From assembly GCF_008905045.1 (NCBI RefSeq), contig NZ_VWMY01000012.1, positions 133,769 to 197,768 of the forward strand: a stretch of DNA of 64,000 nt. The letters are read 5' to 3'. The notes under the pieces were generated by a model. It was not told where the DNA came from. It searched no databases and saw only the letters and a list, made by a program, of their open reading frames with translations. The stretch's first letter is position 1. Each line of letters opens with the position of its first letter. The DNA comes from Streptomyces albicerus (GTDB lineage Bacteria; Actinomycetota; Actinomycetes; Streptomycetales; Streptomycetaceae). Position numbers and translations under genes: made by a program. Positions 16,803 through 25,330 of the stretch are shown here, piece by piece.

Positions 16803-18317
16803 CTATCGCGCGCGCTTCATGGCCTTCTCGGTGGGCGCCGCGCTGCGCCAGTCGGGGTGCCCCGGCATGGGCGGGGTCTTCTTCCCGTAGAGCCATGCTT
16901 TGAAGAATCCGCTCAGGTCGCGGCCCGCGATGCCCGAGGCGAGGTGCTGGAAGTCGGCGGTGTCCGCGACTCCGTCACTGTGGGCGTTCACCCAGGTGCG
17001 CTCCAGCCGCTCGAAGGCGCGACGCCCGATCTCCTCCCGCAGCGCGTACAGGACAAGGGCGCTGCCGTCGTAGACGTTCGGCCGGAAGATACTGAGCTTC
17101 TCGCCGGGTTCGGCTCCCTTGGGCGCGGCGGGCGGGCCTCCGGCGGCACGCCAGGTGTCGGACGCCCGGTAGGCGTTGCGCATCCGTGCCTCCATGGGCT
17201 TGCCGGCCTTCTCGTCGGCGTACAGGGCCTCGTACCAGGTGGCGTGTCCTTCGCTGAGCCACAGGTCGGACCAGGTGCGCGGGGAGACGCTGTTGCCGAA
17301 CCACTGGTGCGCCAGTTCGTGCACCATGATCGCCTCGACGAACCACTTGGGGTACTTGGGCTGGTTGAAGAGCTCTTTCTCGAAGAGGGAGAGTGTCTGT
17401 GTCTCGAGTTCGAACCCCGTACGCGCCTCGGCGATCAGCAGCCCGTACGTCTCGAAGGGGTAGTCGCCGACCTTCTCCTGCATCCAGGCGATCTGGCCGG
17501 GCGTCTTCTTGAGCCAGGGTTCCAGCAGCTCGCGGTCCTTGGTGGGCACCACATCGCGTACCGGCAGACCGTCCGGCCCGCGTCGGTGCAGCACGGAGGA
17601 ACGGCCGATGGACACCTGGGCCAGCTCGGTGGCCATGGGGTGCTCGGTCCGGTACGTCCAGGTGGTGGCCGCGGCGCGACGGCTGACCCCCGCGGGCAGC
17701 CCGTTGGCGACGGCCTTGTAGCCGTTGGGCGCGGTGACCCGGATGGTGAACATCGCCTTGTCCGAGGGGTGGTCGTTGCCGGGGAAGACCCGGTGCCCTG
17801 AGTCGGGCTGGTTGGCCATGGCGAGGCCGTCCTCGGTCCGCACCCAGCCGCTCCGTTGGACCTTTCCGGACACCGGGTCGCTGTCGTGGCGCACGGTGAT
17901 CCGCATCGGGACGCCGGGCGGCAGCGACTCCGCGGGCGTGACCACCAGATCCTCGCCGGTGCTCCGGAACTCCGCGGGCTCGCCGCCGACCTCGACGGAT
18001 CGCACTGTTCCGTGCGAGTAGTCAAGATTGATCTGCTCCAGCCAGGCTGTCGTCCGGGCCTCGATCGTGGTGACGGCCGACAGCGGCTTGCTGTTGCTGC
18101 CGGGATAGGTGAAGGCGAGGTCGTACGCCGTGACGTCGTACCCGGGGTTGCCGAGGTGCGGGAAGAGGCGGTCGCCGATGCCGAGCGGGGCCGGCGAGGG
18201 GACGCTCGCGGCGACGAGGCAGACGGAGGCGGCGGAGACGACGAACGTCGTCCGCAGCCGTCGGGCGGTCTTCGGGCGTGGAGTCCCGGTACGGGTGGTC
18301 CTGGGGGTGCGCAGCAT
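16803..18317 (-). CDS. secreted M1 family metallopeptidase
   Basis: A 504-residue exported zinc peptidase. The N-terminus has an Arg-rich region and a hydrophobic stretch (TFVVSAASVCLVAASV) typical of a signal peptide. The zinc motif is HELAHQWF near residue 330 with the third ligand in LWLSEGHATWYEA, 18 residues on, the gluzincin arrangement. The protein ends soon after the catalytic domain and lacks the long C-terminal helical domain of PepN (about 850 residues), so it belongs to the short secreted M1 group. ATG 18317 has only a weak ribosome binding site. It follows rshA on the same strand with a 70-base gap. Confidence 0.88.
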   Translation of the reverse strand: MLRTPRTTRTGTPRPKTARRLRTTFVVSAASVCLVAASVPSPAPLGIGDRLFPHLGNPGYDVTAYDLAFTYPGSNSKPLSAVTTIEARTTAWLEQINLDYSHGTVRSVEVGGEPAEFRSTGEDLVVTPAESLPPGVPMRITVRHDSDPVSGKVQRSGWVRTEDGLAMANQPDSGHRVFPGNDHPSDKAMFTIRVTAPNGYKAVANGLPAGVSRRAAATTWTYRTEHPMATELAQVSIGRSSVLHRRGPDGLPVRDVVPTKDRELLEPWLKKTPGQIAWMQEKVGDYPFETYGLLIAEARTGFELETQTLSLFEKELFNQPKYPKWFVEAIMVHELAHQWFGNSVSPRTWSDLWLSEGHATWYEALYADEKAGKPMEARMRNAYRASDTWRAAGGPPAAPKGAEPGEKLSIFRPNVYDGSALVLYALREEIGRRAFERLERTWVNAHSDGVADTADFQHLASGIAGRDLSGFFKAWLYGKKTPPMPGHPDWRSAAPTEKAMKRAR

Positions 18318-18387
18318 GGACCACGGCTATCAGTGCCGCCCCGCCTTACGGTGACGACTCGCGCCGGGCCCACCCGAACGGGCTCCT

Positions 18388-20496
18388 CTACGGTGCCGTC
18401 GCAGGGTGCTGGGCCCGGCTCACGTCGAACACACCCGGCACGTTGCGCATCGCCCGCATCAGCGCGGGAAGGTGGGCGGCGTCCGGGAGTTGGAGCGTGT
18501 AGGTGTGGCGTACGCGCTGCTGGCTGGGCGGTTCGACGGTCGCCGAGACGATGGCGACGCCCTCCAGGGCGATGGCTTCGGTGAGGTCGGCGAGCAGATG
18601 GGGCCGCCCGAAGGACTCGGCGACGAGCGTGACGCGGCACTCGGTGGTGTCACCCCAGCGCACGTCGACCTCCGCGCGCCCCGCGCCCTTCATGCGCGCC
18701 ACCGCGGCGCACGCGACGCGGTGCACGGTCACGACTCCCCCGCGCACGGAGAATCCGGTGACCGCGTCGGGCGGTACGGGCGTACAGCAGCCCGCGAGGC
18801 GTACGGTCGCGCCGGGCTGGTCGACGACGACGTCCGCCGCGGCCGGGCGCGCGGCGGGCCCGTCCGCGGACGGGCGGGGGGTCGCGGCGGGCGCCTCGGG
18901 CGGTGTGGCGGGCGACGGGTGCGCGGCCAGCCAGCGGGTGATGGCGATCCGCGCGACGGGTGTGTGGGCGTGCTCCAGCCATTCCCTGGAGGGCTCCGAG
19001 GTCGGGTCCTGACCCATGAGCAGTTGCACGGTGTCGCCGTCGCTCAGGACCGTACTCAGCGTCGCCAGGCGGCCGTTGACGCGTGCGCCGATGCAGGCGT
19101 GCGCGTCCTCGCCGTACTGGGCGTACGCGGCGTCCACGCAGCTGGCGCCCGCCGGCAGCCCGAGCGTGCCCCCGTCGGGGCGGAAGACGGTGATCTCCCG
19201 GTCCTGGGCGAGGTCTTCGCGGAGCGTGGACCAGAACGTGTCGGGGTCAGGGGCCGCCTCCTGCCAGTCGAGGAGGCGGGAGAGCCAGCCGGGGCGGGTC
19301 GGGTCCGCTCGTTCCCCGTCCACGGGCTCCTCCGAAGGAGGAGCGTAGGGATTGCCGAGCGCGATGACGCCGGCCTCGGCGACCTTGTGCATCTGGTGCG
19401 TGCGGATGAGGACTTCGACGACCTGGCCGTCGGGGCGGGCCACGGCGGTGTGCAGCGACTGGTAGAGGTTGAACTTGGGGACGGCGATGAAGTCCTTGAA
19501 CTCCGAGACCACGGGTGTGAGACAGGTGTGCAGTTCGCCGAGGACTCCGTAGCAGTCGGCGTCCTCGTTCACCAGGACCAGGAGGCGTCCGAAGTCGGCG
19601 CCGCGCAGCTCGCCGCGCTTGCGCGAGACGCGGTGCACGGAGACGAAGTGCCGTGGCCGGATGAGGACTTCGGCCTGCAGACCGGCCTCGCGCAGGACCG
19701 CGCGTACCTCTTCGGCGACCTCGGCCAGGGGATCGTCGCCGCGGGAGGCGTTGCTGACGATGAGTTCCCTGGTGTGCGCGTACTCCCCGGGGTGCAGGAT
19801 CGCGAAGACGAGGTCCTCGAGCTCGGTCTTCAGGGCCTGGACGCCGAGGCGTTCGGCGAGCGGGATCAGCACGTCCTTCGTCACCTTGGCGATGCGCTCC
19901 TGTTTCTCGGGGCGCATGACGCCGAGGGTGCGCATGTTGTGCAGCCGGTCGGCGAGTTTGATCGACATCACGCGTACGTCGCTGCCGGTGGCGACGAGCA
20001 TCTTGCGGAACGTCTCGGGCTCGGCGGCCGCTCCGTAGTCGACCTTCTCCAACTTCGTGACGCCGTCGACGAGATAGCGGACTTCCTCGCCGAACTCCTC
20101 GCGCACCTGATCGAGCGTCACTTCCGTGTCCTCGACGGTGTCGTGGAGCAGAGACGCCGTCAAAGTCGTGGTCTCCGCGCCGAGTTCGGCGAGGATCAGC
20201 GTCACGGCGAGCGGATGCGTGATGTAGGGCTCGCCGCTCTTGCGCATCTGACCTCGGTGCGAGGACTCGGCGAGGACGTACGCGCGGCGCAGCGGGTCCA
20301 GGTCGGCGTCGGGGTGGTGGGCGCGATGGGCCTCGGCCACGTGACCGATCGCGTCGGGCAGCCGGTCACGGGCTGTCGGCCCCAGGAGAGCGGCCCGGCC
20401 GAGGCGTCGCAGGTCGATACGGGGGCGGCCCCTCCTGCGCTGCGCTCCGGGCGTCATGGGGCCGGGCGTCGCGGGGTTCGTGGCCTCCGCACTCAT
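18388..20496 (-). CDS. rshA: RelA/SpoT homologue (RSH family)
   Basis: A 702-residue RSH protein that handles (p)ppGpp. The hydrolase HD domain is intact: SSHRGQMRKSGEPYITHP, LLHDTVEDT and KLADRLHNMRT. In the synthetase domain the CYGVLGELH and PKFNLYQSLHTAV motifs are kept, but the segment normally reading RFKDYIA is EFKDFIA and the upstream R-P-K-H helix is altered (RPRHFVSVHR). A TGS domain (EITVFRPDGGTLGLPAGASCVDAAYAQYG region) and a C-terminal ACT domain follow. ATG 20496 has GGAGGTG upstream. S. coelicolor has two such genes, relA and rshA; this locus, next to dapF and hflX, is the rshA position as I recall it. Likely hydrolase-competent with uncertain synthetase. Confidence 0.9.
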   Translation of the reverse strand: MSAEATNPATPGPMTPGAQRRRGRPRIDLRRLGRAALLGPTARDRLPDAIGHVAEAHRAHHPDADLDPLRRAYVLAESSHRGQMRKSGEPYITHPLAVTLILAELGAETTTLTASLLHDTVEDTEVTLDQVREEFGEEVRYLVDGVTKLEKVDYGAAAEPETFRKMLVATGSDVRVMSIKLADRLHNMRTLGVMRPEKQERIAKVTKDVLIPLAERLGVQALKTELEDLVFAILHPGEYAHTRELIVSNASRGDDPLAEVAEEVRAVLREAGLQAEVLIRPRHFVSVHRVSRKRGELRGADFGRLLVLVNEDADCYGVLGELHTCLTPVVSEFKDFIAVPKFNLYQSLHTAVARPDGQVVEVLIRTHQMHKVAEAGVIALGNPYAPPSEEPVDGERADPTRPGWLSRLLDWQEAAPDPDTFWSTLREDLAQDREITVFRPDGGTLGLPAGASCVDAAYAQYGEDAHACIGARVNGRLATLSTVLSDGDTVQLLMGQDPTSEPSREWLEHAHTPVARIAITRWLAAHPSPATPPEAPAATPRPSADGPAARPAAADVVVDQPGATVRLAGCCTPVPPDAVTGFSVRGGVVTVHRVACAAVARMKGAGRAEVDVRWGDTTECRVTLVAESFGRPHLLADLTEAIALEGVAIVSATVEPPSQQRVRHTYTLQLPDAAHLPALMRAMRNVPGVFDVSRAQHPATAP

Positions 20497-20666
20497 GGGC
20501 ACCTCCGGCTGCGTGGACCGGCGGACGGGGTGCCCCAATGGCGTACACGGCTCTGGGGATGGCGTCGTTCCCCCGTCCGGGCCGGTGCTTGATGCTACCG
20601 AGCCCACCACGCCCGACTGACCGCCTCTCGCCGAGCGTGAAACGGATCACCCATTCGAGCGAAGGT

Positions 20667-21536
20667 TCAGGGGGTCGCGGTTTCGAGCCACTCGGTGTCG
20701 ATCTCACCCTCCGCGACGATCACCGCGGGCCCGGTCATCTCGATCTCGCCGTCGGGCCGCTCGGTGATCACCAGGCGTCCGCCGGGCACATCGACAGTGT
20801 ACGTCGCCGGGATGCCGGTCATGGCGGGGTCGGCGCCGTCCCTGCGCGCCGCGGCCACGGCCACGGCGCACGCGCCCGTGCCGCACGAGCGGGTCTCTCC
20901 GGAGCCTCGCTCGTAGACACGCAGAGCGACGTGACGAAGGCCACGGTCAACGACGAACTCGACGTTCACACCGTCCGGGTACGCGGACGCGGGGCTGAAC
21001 GGCGGCGGCGTGTACAGATTCCCGGCGTGGCCGAGGTCGTCCACGAAGGCGACCGCGTGGGGGTTGCCCATGTTGACGTTGCGCGCGGGCCAGCTGCGAT
21101 CGCCGACGCTCACGGTGACGTCCCCTTCGGGGAGGAGCGCCTTGCCCATGCCGACGGTGACGTCGCCCTCCTTGGCGATGTGCACCGTCTTGACGCCTCC
21201 CCGCGTGGCGATCGCGATATCGCCTTCGGCCACATGTCCGGCACGCTGGAGGTAGCGGGCAAACACACGCACTCCGTTGCCGCACATCTCCGCGATCGAG
21301 CCGTCGCCGTTGCGGTAGTCCATGAACCATTCCGCTTCGGCCGCCATCGCCGCGGCCTCGGGGTGCGCGGCGGACCGAACGACATGCAGCAGGCCGTCCC
21401 CGCCGATGCCCGCGCGGCGGTCGCACAGGGCGGCGACGGTGGCCGGGGGCAGGTCGACGGCGTTCTCGGGGTCCGGGACGATCACGAAGTCGTTCTCGGT
21501 CCCGTGCCCCTTGAGGAAGGCGATCCGCGTGCTCAT
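20667..21536 (-). CDS. dapF: diaminopimelate epimerase
   Basis: A 289-residue enzyme that interconverts LL- and meso-diaminopimelate for lysine and peptidoglycan synthesis. Both catalytic cysteines are visible in their motifs: EMCGNGVRVFARY near residue 85 and SCGTGACAVAVAA near 218. The N-terminus MSTRIAFLKGHGTENDFVIV is typical of actinobacterial DapF. ATG 21536 was taken; GAGGA lies very close upstream (two bases), so initiation may be weak or the start may lie further upstream. It is 170 bases upstream of rshA on the same strand. Confidence 0.95.
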   Translation of the reverse strand: MSTRIAFLKGHGTENDFVIVPDPENAVDLPPATVAALCDRRAGIGGDGLLHVVRSAAHPEAAAMAAEAEWFMDYRNGDGSIAEMCGNGVRVFARYLQRAGHVAEGDIAIATRGGVKTVHIAKEGDVTVGMGKALLPEGDVTVSVGDRSWPARNVNMGNPHAVAFVDDLGHAGNLYTPPPFSPASAYPDGVNVEFVVDRGLRHVALRVYERGSGETRSCGTGACAVAVAAARRDGADPAMTGIPATYTVDVPGGRLVITERPDGEIEMTGPAVIVAEGEIDTEWLETATP

Positions 21537-21636
21537 TCCTCGATCGTAAGGGGTCGGTACGACAGCCCGGCCGACCGGTCCGGCAGGCGGACCGCACGGC
21601 ACAGGGGCGACCGGTCCGGCAGCTGGACCGGGATGC

Positions 21637-22158
21637 TCAGCGCAGCCGGGCCACGCGCCACACGGCCAGCACCACGACCGCGCCGACGACGACGGCGTAC
21701 GCGATCACGACGCGCCAGTCCGGGCGTCGGCCGGATCCGCGCTGCGGCAGGCCGGGCCACGTGTAACCCACGCGGCGGGCGGCCATCATGCCCCAGCCCG
21801 CGGCGCAGGAGCAGATCAGCAGGCCGAGCATGGCGATCATGGCCCCGCTGTCGCCGAAGTCGAAGGCCAGCGGGAAGGCGAACATCAGGGAGCCGAGCGC
21901 GGCGAGGCCCACGATGGGCGCGAGCTGCCAGATGCGCATCCGGCGCTGCGGGCGCAGCTCGACCTCGACCTCGGGCCCCGGGAACATCTCATCGGGCTCA
22001 GGTCCGTCGGCGGTCACCCCGCCGGTGGTCTCGTCGGGCCCGTCCGGGCTCAGTCGGTCCCCGTCAGGGTCCTGCTGATCCTGTGCGGTGTCGTGCGCCC
22101 CGCCGGTGGCGGTGCCTTGTTCCGCGCCTTGTGCGGTGTCGCGAGGGCCGGCCTCCAT
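21637..22158 (-). CDS. small integral membrane protein, unknown function
   Basis: A 173-residue protein with an acidic, Asp/Gly/Thr-rich N-terminal half and three hydrophobic helices in the C-terminal half (LAPIVGLAALGSLMFAFPLA, AMIAMLGLLICSCAAGW and VIAYAVVVGAVVVLAVW). ATG 22158 has GGGAGGG nine bases upstream and is preferred to the GTG at 22188. It lies between dapF and miaA on the same strand, and similar membrane proteins occupy this position in other Streptomyces. I do not recognise a domain with a known function. Confidence 0.7.
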   Translation of the reverse strand: MEAGPRDTAQGAEQGTATGGAHDTAQDQQDPDGDRLSPDGPDETTGGVTADGPEPDEMFPGPEVEVELRPQRRMRIWQLAPIVGLAALGSLMFAFPLAFDFGDSGAMIAMLGLLICSCAAGWGMMAARRVGYTWPGLPQRGSGRRPDWRVVIAYAVVVGAVVVLAVWRVARLR

Positions 22159-22266
22159 CGCCACGCGCCCTCCCAACTCGGACTCCACTTGGTCGATCGA
22201 AGCTCGATGATGGCACGGCCTCAGAGGCCGGGATGACGGCCGGAGCGTCCCGATGCCATGACGTGA

Positions 22267-23205
22267 TCAGGCTGTAACCGGTCGTTCTACCAACGCCAGC
22301 GCAAGCTGCGGAAGTTCTGTGAGATCCGCCGCAGCCCCACTGAGCCAATGCACCCGTGGATCGCGTCTGAACCAGGAATCCTGGCGGCGCGCGAAGCGCT
22401 TGGTGGCACGTACGGTCTCGGCGCGCGCCTCGTCCTCGGTGCACTCCCCGGAGAGCGCCGCGAGCACCTGCTGGTAGCCGAGGGCACGCGACGCCGTACG
22501 CCCCTCGCGCAGCCCCTGCGCCTCCAGTGCGCGCACCTCGTCGACGAGACCCTCCTCCCACATGCGGTCCACCCGGCGGGCGATGCGGGCGTCGAGCTCG
22601 GGGCGCGCCACGTCGACGCCGATCTGCACGGTGTCGTAGACGGAGTCGTGGCCGGGGAGGTTGGCGGTGAAAGGCTTGCCGGTGATCTCGATGACCTCGA
22701 GGGCCCGGACGATACGGCGGCCGTTGCTGGGCAGGATCGCGTGGGCGGCCTCGGGATCGGCGACGGCCAGCCGGGCGTGCAGGGCGCCGGAGCCACGCAG
22801 GGTGAGCTCCTCCTCCAGGCGGGCGCGTACCTCGGGGTCGGTGCCGGGGAACTCGAGGTTGTCGACGGCCCCTCGCACGTACAGCCCGGAGCCGCCGACG
22901 AGGATCGGCCAGCGGCCTTCGGCGAGCAGCGCGTCGATGCGGGTCCGTGCGAGCCGCTGGTACTCGGCGACGCTCGCCGTGACCGTCACGTCCCAGATGT
23001 CCAGGAGGTGGTGCGGGATGCCGCCGCGTTCCTCGGGCGTCAGCTTGGCGGTGCCGATGTCCATCCCCCGGTAGAGCTGCATCGAGTCGGCGTTGACGAT
23101 CTCGCCGCCGAGGCGCTGGGCCAGATAGACGCCGAGATCGGACTTTCCCGCCGCGGTGGGACCGACGACGGCGATGACCCGCGGGGCGGGGGGTGCACTA
23201 CTCAC
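22267..23205 (-). CDS. miaA: tRNA dimethylallyltransferase
   Basis: A 312-residue enzyme that adds the dimethylallyl group to A37 of tRNAs reading UNN codons; MiaB (encoded at 25331-26860) then methylthiolates it. The P-loop GPTAAGKSDLG is at residue ~15, followed by VNADSMQLYRGMDIGTAK, the IPHHLLD substrate loop, GGSGLYVRG and SRALGYQQVL. The GTG at 23205 is the only reasonable start before the P-loop; GGAGG lies 17 bases upstream, farther than usual. Divergent from the small gene at 23388. Confidence 0.95.
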   Translation of the reverse strand: MSSAPPAPRVIAVVGPTAAGKSDLGVYLAQRLGGEIVNADSMQLYRGMDIGTAKLTPEERGGIPHHLLDIWDVTVTASVAEYQRLARTRIDALLAEGRWPILVGGSGLYVRGAVDNLEFPGTDPEVRARLEEELTLRGSGALHARLAVADPEAAHAILPSNGRRIVRALEVIEITGKPFTANLPGHDSVYDTVQIGVDVARPELDARIARRVDRMWEEGLVDEVRALEAQGLREGRTASRALGYQQVLAALSGECTEDEARAETVRATKRFARRQDSWFRRDPRVHWLSGAAADLTELPQLALALVERPVTA

Positions 23206-23387
23206 CGCAACAGTCTCGCAAACCTCCGGGCCTCTTCTCGAACGAGCTACGTGACGGCACGGGGCCGGGGTCGTTGCCTGTTGCGAGGTTCCAGCCGCCG
23301 GTTTTGAGGACCGGTGACCCGGGCGACGCAATGGGACGCACCGGGTGACGCGGGATTTCGCCCACACGAGTAGGGTATGGAGATGAT

Positions 23388-23678
23388 ATGGGCGTTTTTG
23401 CACGACTTCTTCGTAAAGATGGGCCTAAGTCCAAAGGACCGGAGGAGGCGTCAACCGCCGAGGCACAGGCCGACACACTGATGGCCGAGTCCGGGGCGGA
23501 TGCGGAGGAAGCGGCGAAGGGGTCGGCCGAGGCCGAACCCGAGACCGAATCCGCGGCGGCGACGGCGACGGCAACAGCGGAGTCCGACGAGTCCGCGGCG
23601 GACGGCGTCGACATCCCCAAGCAGCAGTCCGCCGAGGAAGCGGCCGACAGCGACGCCGGCGAGGGCGCCCACAAGTAA
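23388..23678 (+). CDS. small acidic hypothetical protein
   Basis: A 96-residue protein. The basic N-terminus (MGVFARLLRKDG) is followed by a long Ala/Glu-rich, probably disordered region. No signal peptide or membrane helix. It lies 24 bases before the antitoxin-like gene at 23703, and the two are probably cotranscribed. A protein of this type next to miaA is common in Streptomyces, but its function is unknown. Confidence 0.7.
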   Translation: MGVFARLLRKDGPKSKGPEEASTAEAQADTLMAESGADAEEAAKGSAEAEPETESAAATATATAESDESAADGVDIPKQQSAEEAADSDAGEGAHK

Positions 23679-23702
23679 CTGTCTCGCGAGGGAAGGTGAA
23701 CC

Positions 23703-23987
23703 ATGAGTCTCCTGAAGAACTTGAAGGCCAGGCTCGCGCCTGCCAAGGAGAAGGTCTCTGACCTCGCGCAGCAGCACGGGGGAAAGATCGACAAGATCGA
23801 GCAGGGTCTCGACAAGGCCGCGAAGGTGGCCGATGAGAAGACCAAGGGCAAGTACAGCGACAAGATCCAGACGGGCACGGGCAAGGCCAAGGGCGCCCTG
23901 GACCGACTCGCGCACAAGGAGAGCGACGGTACGGAAGGCGGCGCGACGCCTCCGTCACCCCCGCCGCCACCGCCCTCGGCATCCTGA
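23703..23987 (+). CDS. MT0933-type antitoxin-like small protein
   Basis: A 94-residue Lys-rich protein. The pattern MSLLKNLKARLAPAKEKVSD, then HGGKIDKIEQGLDKAAKVAD and KGKYSDKI, matches the MT0933-like antitoxin family of actinobacteria (named after a mycobacterial antitoxin). No toxin gene is immediately adjacent; the RelE-like gene at 25035 lies more than 1 kb away on the opposite strand. The C-terminus is a Pro-rich tail. A strong GGAAGG-type ribosome binding site precedes the ATG, and a hairpin terminator follows. Actual antitoxin activity is unproven for most members of this family. Confidence 0.72.
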   Translation: MSLLKNLKARLAPAKEKVSDLAQQHGGKIDKIEQGLDKAAKVADEKTKGKYSDKIQTGTGKAKGALDRLAHKESDGTEGGATPPSPPPPPPSAS

Positions 23988-24000
23988 GCGACACCACATC

Positions 24001-24041
24001 GGCGGACGGCCACGGAGCGTTTGGGCTCCGGGCCGTCCGCC
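24001..24041 (+). terminator. hairpin terminator after antitoxin-like gene
   Basis: GGCGGACGGCC plus CGGAGC (24001-24018, one unpaired base) pair with GCTCCG plus GGCCGTCCGCC (24025-24041) around a six-base loop. A 17-pair stem 14 bases after the stop at 23987 is a strong terminator candidate. Confidence 0.85.
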
Positions 24042-24049
24042 GTGTTCAT

Positions 24050-24118
24050 GGGGTGCACCAGGGTTGCGTCCTTGGGGTGCGCCAGGGTGGCATCCTTGGG
24101 GTGCGCCACGGTTGCGTA
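24050..24118. repeat. 24-base tandem repeat, 2.9 copies
   Basis: Units at 24050-24073, 24074-24097 and 24098-24118 of the form GGGGTGCRCCAGGGTTGCGT plus CCTT. Intergenic, between the terminator and the end of the dioxygenase-like gene. Confidence 0.85.
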
Positions 24119-24178
24119 CGGGCTGCGCCCGGGTCACGCGCGTAGGGCCTGCGACTTTCTTACGACGGTGCGCAGGGC

Positions 24179-24958
24179 CTACGACCAGGCCGCCACCACA
24201 TACCCAACGCCATAGGGCGCGTCCTCGTACAACAGCGCGCCCTCGAGCCCCGCACCCTCCGCCGCGCCCGCGAGTACCTGCCAGGGCGCCCGGCCGGAGG
24301 CCTTCAACTCGTATGCGAGCTCGGCGTCCAGTGCCTTGAGGGCGGACACATCGGCCGCGCCCAGCGCACGCGCGACCTCCGCGTCGAAGCCCGCCGCCCG
24401 CTCGTCCAGATAGCCCGGCGCCTTGAGTGTGCGGCACGCGCTGGCGTCGCCCATCACCAGCAGCGCCACCCTCTCAGCCCGCCCGCTCTCCGTCCGCCCG
24501 CTCCCCGTCCGCGCGACGATGTCCTCTCCGGCTTGGATACACCGCTCGGCCGCGAGAGGTTCCCCGACGCCGAACCCTTCGACGGGAGCGTCGGACCAGT
24601 CCGTACGACGGAGCAGCCAGGCGGCGACGGCGAGCGAGGACGGAAGCACACGTGCGGAACCCTCGGCGGGCTCCGATCCGGCCGGGCCTTCCGGCGCACG
24701 GCCCCCGTTCCCGCCCAGCCGCACATCAAGATCCACGCCGAACCCGCGGAAGGAACCCCGCGCGCCCTCCGGATACGGCCCGCGCCGGCTCTGCTCGGCG
24801 GGACCCACGACCACCAGCCGGTCGGGCCGCGCGGCGGCCAGCACCCCCAGGGCATCCATGCACGCGGCGCGCACGGCGTCCAACTCGTGCGCGGCATCCG
24901 CGGCGAGGTCGGGCACGAGCAGGGGTGGACAGGGGCAGACGGCGGCGGCGACCAGCAT
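24179..24958 (-). CDS. class III extradiol dioxygenase-like (LigB fold) hypothetical protein
   Basis: A 259-residue Ala-rich protein. The N-terminus MLVAAAVCPCPPLLVPDLA and the later DRLVVVGPAEQSRR strand match the subunit-B-like fold of class III extradiol dioxygenases, and such a protein sits between miaA and miaB in many actinobacteria (the mycobacterial relative is annotated as a conserved alanine-rich protein). The metal-binding histidines typical of true LigB enzymes are not obvious, so catalytic activity is doubtful. ATG 24958 has a weak ribosome binding site. It lies downstream of the RelE-like gene and miaB on the same strand. Confidence 0.72.
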   Translation of the reverse strand: MLVAAAVCPCPPLLVPDLAADAAHELDAVRAACMDALGVLAAARPDRLVVVGPAEQSRRGPYPEGARGSFRGFGVDLDVRLGGNGGRAPEGPAGSEPAEGSARVLPSSLAVAAWLLRRTDWSDAPVEGFGVGEPLAAERCIQAGEDIVARTGSGRTESGRAERVALLVMGDASACRTLKAPGYLDERAAGFDAEVARALGAADVSALKALDAELAYELKASGRAPWQVLAGAAEGAGLEGALLYEDAPYGVGYVVAAWS

Positions 24959-24979
24959 GATCGGCAGCGTAACCCCGCG

Positions 24980-25042
24980 CGGCGGCCCGACGTCACTCCT
25001 CGGCGGCCCGACGTCACTCCTCGGCGGCCGGACGTCACTCCT
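24980..25042. repeat. 21-base tandem repeat, 3 copies, overlapping a gene end
   Basis: Three head-to-tail units CGGCGGCCCGACGTCACTCCT at 24980-25000, 25001-25021 and 25022-25042 (one mismatch in the last). The third unit covers the final codons and stop of the RelE-like gene; the other two lie after its stop and before the dioxygenase-like gene. Confidence 0.9.
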
Positions 25043-25301
25043 CGATGAGCACGTCCGTGAGATCGATGACCGTGAGGAGGAGCACCACGAGCTTGCCATC
25101 GCTGATCACGTACTCGATGAACAGGTTCCGCGACAGGGCTATCTCACGGGTCGCCTCGTCACCGCCCACGGGGTGCGACAGCTTGTGGCGCGGGTCGGCC
25201 ACCAGAATGGCCAGCCCGCGGTCCAGGACCTCCAGGCGCTCGGCGGGAAGGCTGTCCCGGACGCGTGCGGCACGCTCGGTGAACTCCACGCTGTACGGCA
25301 T
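25035..25301 (-). CDS. RelE/ParE-like toxin-fold protein
   Basis: An 88-residue protein: MPYSVEFTERAARVRDSLP, then ILVADPRHKLSHPVGG, EIALSRNLFIEYVISDGKLV and LLTVIDLTDVL. Length and strand order fit the RelE/ParE fold. ATG 25301 has AAGGGG upstream. It lies 29 bases after the miaB stop and no antitoxin gene is next to it, so it is either an orphan member or has been adopted for another task. Some typical RelE catalytic residues (Arg/Tyr near the C-terminus) are not clearly present. Confidence 0.7.
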   Translation of the reverse strand: MPYSVEFTERAARVRDSLPAERLEVLDRGLAILVADPRHKLSHPVGGDEATREIALSRNLFIEYVISDGKLVVLLLTVIDLTDVLIEE

Positions 25302-25330
25302 GAGGGACCCCTTCCCGGCCCGTGACAGGG

